A stretch of 64,000 bases of DNA from Aurantimonas sp965217685 (GTDB lineage Bacteria > Pseudomonadota > Alphaproteobacteria > Rhizobiales > Rhizobiaceae), in the NCBI GenBank assembly GCA_965217685.1, contig CBDCIZ010000003.1, positions 1,922,001 to 1,986,000 of the forward strand. Direction: 5' to 3'. Both the position numbers and the translations under genes were made by a program. The notes beneath the pieces were generated by a model that did no database searches, was not told the DNA's origin, and saw only the letters and a list, made by a program, of their open reading frames with translations. How positions within the stretch are numbered: position 1 is the first letter of the stretch; every line of letters begins with the position of its first letter. Below are positions 60,547 through 64,000 of this stretch, one piece after another.

Positions 60547-61326
60547 ATGAAGCTTGAAGGCAATGTCGCCGTCATCACCGGAGCCGGCTCGGGCATCGGC
60601 CGCCAGATCGCCCTCGCTTTTGCCAAGGAGGGCGGCAAGGTCGCCATCTGCGATATCGCCATGGACGGCGCGAACAGGGTCGTCGCCGAGATCGAGGCGC
60701 TCGGCGGCAAGGCGATGTCGGTGGAGATGGACGTCACCGACGAGGCTGCGGTCAACGCCGGCGTCGACGCGGTGGCTCATGAGTTCGGGCGTGTCGACAC
60801 GATGGTCGCCAATGCGGGCATCCAGATCGTTCATCCGATCGAGGCGTTTCCCTATGCCGAATTCAGGAAGCTCGTCGCGATCCATCTCGACGGCTCGTTC
60901 CTTTTGACCAAGGCCTGCGTCAAATACATGTATCCGCAAAAGTCGGGTGCGCTGATCTACATGGGCTCCGTGCATAGTCATGAGGCCTCGGCGCTGAAGA
61001 GCGCCTATGTGGCGGCCAAGCACGGGATTCTCGGCCTGTCGCGGGTGATGGCCAAGGAGGGCGCCAGGCATGGCGTGCGCTCCAACACCATCTGTCCCGG
61101 CTTTGTGAAGACGCCACTCGTCGACAAGCAGATCCCCGAGCAGGCCAAAAGCCTCGGCATCAGCGAGGAAGAGGTGGTCTCCAGGATCATGCTGGGCGGC
61201 ACCGTGGACACGGAATTCACCACCATGGAGGATGTCGCCGCGGTCGCGGTGTTCCTCGCCGGATTCAAGACCAATGCGCTCACCGGCCAGTCGATCGTGC
61301 CGAGCCATGGCTGGTACATGGCCTGA
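60547..61326 (+). CDS. Short-chain dehydrogenase, probable 3-hydroxybutyrate dehydrogenase
   Basis: 259 residues. TGAGSGIGR is the NAD loop, NAGIQ follows, and SAYVAAKHG carries the YxxxK catalytic pair. CPGFVKTPLVDKQIPEQAKSLGISEEEVV, with the long lid, and TVDTEFTTMEDVAAVAVFL are typical of BdhA-type enzymes, which interconvert 3-hydroxybutyrate and acetoacetate. The 259-260 residue length also fits. Start MKLEGNVAVITG. Confidence 0.87.
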   Translation: MKLEGNVAVITGAGSGIGRQIALAFAKEGGKVAICDIAMDGANRVVAEIEALGGKAMSVEMDVTDEAAVNAGVDAVAHEFGRVDTMVANAGIQIVHPIEAFPYAEFRKLVAIHLDGSFLLTKACVKYMYPQKSGALIYMGSVHSHEASALKSAYVAAKHGILGLSRVMAKEGARHGVRSNTICPGFVKTPLVDKQIPEQAKSLGISEEEVVSRIMLGGTVDTEFTTMEDVAAVAVFLAGFKTNALTGQSIVPSHGWYMA

Positions 61327-61516
61327 CGAGCGGGGGGCCTGACAAGCAGGGGGCCTGACGTCGGGGGCGTGAGGCACGAAAAACCTGACGCTCGACTTGG
61401 CCGAAGGGAGAGGCCGTCTTCCCGGCTATGGCGCAACACGTCGAAATCGGCGATGGCGTGGCGGACGGACTGCGCTATGATCTGCCTCAGGGCACCGAAA
61501 GGAAGTGGAAGACTTC

Positions 61517-61678
61517 ATGGAAATCGTTACCATCCAGCCGATCGTCGCGCTGATCGCAGGCGTATTGATCCTCGTCGTGCCGCGGCTCTTGAACTTTATC
61601 GTCGCGCTATACCTCATCTTCATCGGCATCACCGGGCTCTTCCCGAATATTCTGGATCGCCTCGCGTCGGGCGGCTGA
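61517..61678 (+). CDS. DUF3096 small membrane protein
   Basis: 53 residues: MEIVTIQPIVALIAGVLILV begins a hydrophobic first helix (about 8-22), then PRLLNF and a second helix (IVALYLIFIGITGLF) before a short tail. This matches the DUF3096 pattern of two-helix proteins of unknown function. The stop is 2 bp before the GTG of the NADH dehydrogenase-like gene, so translation is probably coupled. Confidence 0.82.
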   Translation: MEIVTIQPIVALIAGVLILVVPRLLNFIVALYLIFIGITGLFPNILDRLASGG

Positions 61679-61680
61679 CC

Positions 61681-62973
61681 GTGGTCGCGAGCACCGGAAA
61701 GTACCGTATCGTCGTGCTGGGCGGCGGCTCCGGTGGCCTGGAACTCGTCGCGAAATTGTCGGGTCGGAACGATTGCCACGTGACGCTGGTCGACCAGGTG
61801 TCGACCCATCTCTGGAAACCGCGGTTGCACGAATTCGCGGCCGGCACGGTCAACTCGACCCTCACCGAGATGAGCTTCTACATGCTCGCCACGATGCGCG
61901 GCTTCCGCTTCGAGCAGGGGACCGTGACGGCGATCGACCGTGCGGCGAAGACCGTGCGGCTCGCCGAGATGTCGAGTGGCGACGGGCAGATCGTCACTGG
62001 CGCGCGGAACGTTCCCTACGACATCTGCGTGGTGGCGTTGGGCGGCGTGACGCCGGATTTCGGCACCAGGGGCGTTGCCGAAAACGCCATCCGCCTCGAC
62101 CAGAAGAGCGATGCCGACGAATTCCGCGACCTGTTCATCGCGACGATGATCCATGCCCGCGAGACCAGGGACAAGGCGCATGTCGTCATCGTCGGTTCCG
62201 GCGCGACGGGCACCGAGCTTGCCGCCCATCTTCGGTTGTCGGAGCAGGCCTTCTTCGACCAGAACCTGAAGGAGCGGCAGGCCCATATCCTGGAGCTGAC
62301 GATCCTGGAGGCGGCGCCCGAGATCATGCCGGGCGCCGAGAGGAGCCTGCGCACCGGTGTCCTGAAGCGTCTTGACGCGCTCGATATCGAAGTTCACGTC
62401 GGCGCCAGGATCAACGAGGTGACCGCCAGCGAGGTCAAGGCGGAGGGCGGAAAGAGCTGGCCCGCCGACCTCGTCGTCTGGGCGGCCGGGCTCGTCGGCC
62501 ATCCCTGCCTCAAGAGCCTTTCCGACTTCGAGATGGACAACAAGGGCCGTATCGTTGTCGACGACCGGCTGCGCGCCAGCGTCGATCCCTCGGTCTACGT
62601 TCTCGGCGATGCGGCAAGCCTGATTCCTGCGGGCGCCGACCAACCGCTGCCGCCGACGGCGCAATGCGCCAGCCAGCAGGCGACCTATCTCTCGTCGGCG
62701 CTGCCGAAAATCATCGCCGGCCACACGCCCGATGCCTTCGACTTCTCCGACAAGGGCCGGTTGATCTCGCTCGGCCGGGCTGGCTCCGTCGGCATGATCG
62801 GCTTTTCGCGCAAGAACGACTTCCTGGTCGACGGGCAGTTCGCCACCGCCGCCTATCGTGGGCTGGCGCGCCGGCACCAATGGGCGGTGCTCGGGCCGCT
62901 CCGCGGCTCGGTGGCGATCCTCGCCGACATGATCTCGCCCACCAGGGGCCCGGCGATGAAGCTGCACGGATAG
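61681..62973 (+). CDS. NAD(P)/FAD-dependent oxidoreductase, type II NADH dehydrogenase-like
   Basis: 430 residues from GTG 61681. RIVVLGGGSGGLELVAKL is the FAD loop, VVIVGSGATGTELAAHL the NAD loop, and YVLGDAAS the second FAD contact. LWKPRLHEFAAGTV is typical of NDH-2. NDH-2 passes NADH electrons to quinone without proton pumping, and is usually attached to the membrane by a C-terminal helix; here the end is only mildly hydrophobic. The preceding DUF3096 protein might help anchor it (inference). Confidence 0.88.
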   Translation: MVASTGKYRIVVLGGGSGGLELVAKLSGRNDCHVTLVDQVSTHLWKPRLHEFAAGTVNSTLTEMSFYMLATMRGFRFEQGTVTAIDRAAKTVRLAEMSSGDGQIVTGARNVPYDICVVALGGVTPDFGTRGVAENAIRLDQKSDADEFRDLFIATMIHARETRDKAHVVIVGSGATGTELAAHLRLSEQAFFDQNLKERQAHILELTILEAAPEIMPGAERSLRTGVLKRLDALDIEVHVGARINEVTASEVKAEGGKSWPADLVVWAAGLVGHPCLKSLSDFEMDNKGRIVVDDRLRASVDPSVYVLGDAASLIPAGADQPLPPTAQCASQQATYLSSALPKIIAGHTPDAFDFSDKGRLISLGRAGSVGMIGFSRKNDFLVDGQFATAAYRGLARRHQWAVLGPLRGSVAILADMISPTRGPAMKLHG

Positions 62974-63030
62974 GCGCTTCGTCACCCGGTGGACTGCGGC
63001 CGTCGGCCGTCGAAGGCTTGGCCAGCCGGC

Positions 63031-63070
63031 CTTGTCGGCCCGTGTCGGCCCTTGCTGGCACTTGTCGGCT
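63031..63070. repeat. Four imperfect 10-bp tandem units
   Basis: CTTGTCGGCC, CGTGTCGGCC, CTTGCTGGCA and CTTGTCGGCT stand head to tail in the 189-bp gap between the NDH-2-like gene and the next dehydrogenase. No gene or operator is obvious; probably slippage-derived. Confidence 0.6.
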
Positions 63071-63162
63071 CGGGCCCGTGGTCCACCTTAGGCTGGCCTG
63101 TCGCCAAATTCGGTGGATCGGCACGGACTTCCCCGAAGACATCGTTTCGAAAGGCCGTGCCC

Positions 63163-64000
63163 ATGACCCATCCCGTCCTCTGCGAAGGCCATGTCGCGGT
63201 CGTCACCGGTGGTGGCTCCGGCATCGGCCTGGCTGCCGCCAAGCGCTTCGCGGCGGCCGGCATGACCGTCTGTCTGGTCGACCGGATCGAGGACCGGCTG
63301 GCCGAAGCCAAGGACGCCGTTTCCGCCGTCAGCCCGTCCGGCACCGTCATCACGTCGAAGACCGACGTCGGCGATCGCGCCGCGGTCGAGACCCTGGCCA
63401 AGAACCTCTTCGGCCGCTTCGGTGCGGTGCATCTCCTCTTCGACAATGCCGGCATCCAGCCGGGCAGCTCGATCTTCGAGCCGGTCGCCAATTGGGACGC
63501 CGTGCTGCGCACCAATCTCCACGGCATCATCCATGTCGGCCAGGTTTTCGGCCAGCGCATGGTGGCGAGCGGCGAGGAGGGCGTGATCATCGTCACCGGC
63601 TCCAAGCAGGGCATCACCACGCCGCCGGGCGATCCCGCCTACAATGTCGCCAAGGCCGGCGTCAAAGCCTTCGCCGAGGCGTTGCAGCACGACCTGCGCA
63701 ACCGCGAGGGTTGCAAGGTCGAGGCCCGGCTGATGATCCCCGGCTTCGTCTTCACCGGCCTTACCAGGGGCGAGCGCACCGAAAAGCCCGAGGGTGCATG
63801 GACACCGGAGCAGACAGCCGACTTCATGGTCGAGACGCTCGGCACGGACGATTTCTACATCCTGTGTCCGGATGGCGAGGTGACCCGTGACATGGACGAG
63901 AAGCGCATGGCCTGGGCGATGGGCGACATCATCGAGAACCGCCCGCCGCTGTCGCGTTGGCACGCGGATTGGAGCCAAAAGTTTAAAGAATGGGCTGGGC
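63163..64000 (+). CDS. Short-chain dehydrogenase/reductase, truncated by window edge
   Basis: At least 279 residues. TGGGSGIGLAAAKRF is the cofactor loop, DNAGIQPGS the NAG motif, and SKQGITTPPGDPAYNVAKAG carries the catalytic serine region with YxxxK. The end (residues about 225-279) has ERTEKPEGAWTPEQTADFM and a tryptophan-rich tail, unlike the usual 250-residue SDR. No stop before the edge. Substrate unknown. Confidence 0.88.
   Translation, partial: MTHPVLCEGHVAVVTGGGSGIGLAAAKRFAAAGMTVCLVDRIEDRLAEAKDAVSAVSPSGTVITSKTDVGDRAAVETLAKNLFGRFGAVHLLFDNAGIQPGSSIFEPVANWDAVLRTNLHGIIHVGQVFGQRMVASGEEGVIIVTGSKQGITTPPGDPAYNVAKAGVKAFAEALQHDLRNREGCKVEARLMIPGFVFTGLTRGERTEKPEGAWTPEQTADFMVETLGTDDFYILCPDGEVTRDMDEKRMAWAMGDIIENRPPLSRWHADWSQKFKEWAG

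Noticed and set aside
63001..63070. CRISPR-like array
   Set aside because: Units are only 10 bp, imperfect and without spacers.

Overview
The window is 64 kb of GC-rich (roughly 63-65% by eye), densely coded chromosome from an alphaproteobacterium, most likely Hyphomicrobiales/Rhizobiales. This rests on the hemW-rdgB-rph | hrcA-grpE and rsmI-yraN gene orders, the MaeB malic enzyme fused to a phosphotransacetylase-like domain, the ProXWV, TRAP and Dpp-type transporters, and GTGA/ATGA stop-start overlaps throughout. I found no rRNA, tRNA, CRISPR array, insertion sequence or prophage.

Layout. (1) 0-1.3 kb: arsR with two arsenate reductases of different folds, running off the left edge. (2) 1.3-3.6 kb: egtB-egtD, ergothioneine biosynthesis. 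(3) 4.0-12.1 kb: a five-gene peptide-family ABC importer, a type II dehydroquinase, a PuuE allantoinase fused to OHCU decarboxylase, and ureidoglycolate lyase. The ureide theme continues on the other strand at 14.6-15.4 kb with allE, followed by maeB. (4) 15.6-21.4 kb: a ProVWX betaine importer and a TMADH/DgcA-like N-demethylase. ridA and a CitE-like lyase follow. (5) 23-34 kb: mixed housekeeping genes (metallopeptidase, phosphoesterase, phosphopantetheinyl transferase, SH3 protein, gshB, glk, mepA, PfkB sugar/adenosine kinase), interrupted at about 28.5-29.56 kb by a low-GC island. (6) 33.3-37.6 kb: two endonuclease III homologues and an Ada-like methyltransferase. (7) 37.7-51.2 kb: Fae-like protein, gpmA, dapB, ABC exporter, yraN, rsmI, an Old Yellow Enzyme with an HxlR regulator, hemW, rdgB, rph, hrcA, grpE. 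(8) 51.4-58.8 kb: a 5-oxoprolinase/hydantoinase divergent from a dctPQM TRAP transporter and a MarR-like regulator. (9) 58.9-64 kb: brnTA toxin-antitoxin, folD, two short-chain dehydrogenases and a type II NADH dehydrogenase-like protein preceded by a 53-residue membrane protein.

How the parts may work together. Region 3 plus allE forms much of the route from OHCU through allantoin and ureidoglycine to glyoxylate; uricase and allantoate amidohydrolase lie elsewhere or are absent. Region 4 reads as betaine uptake followed by oxidative N-demethylation. Region 8 reads as uptake and hydrolysis of a 5-oxoproline or hydantoin-like compound, controlled by the MarR-like protein.

A striking feature is a set of single-base indels in otherwise well conserved genes: one each in rdgB and rph, about five in the first half of hrcA, one in oplA beside a 42-bp-period duplication, and one in brnT. 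Clustering in housekeeping genes makes local sequence error the leading explanation, but real decay cannot be excluded from the sequence alone. I do not see a clearly novel multi-gene system. The most unusual candidates are the Fae homologue lacking the catalytic histidine, the demethylase with a substituted Fe-S ligand, the dehydroquinase inside the ureide operon, the low-GC island with matching inverted repeats, and the 53-residue membrane protein coupled to an NDH-2-like enzyme.
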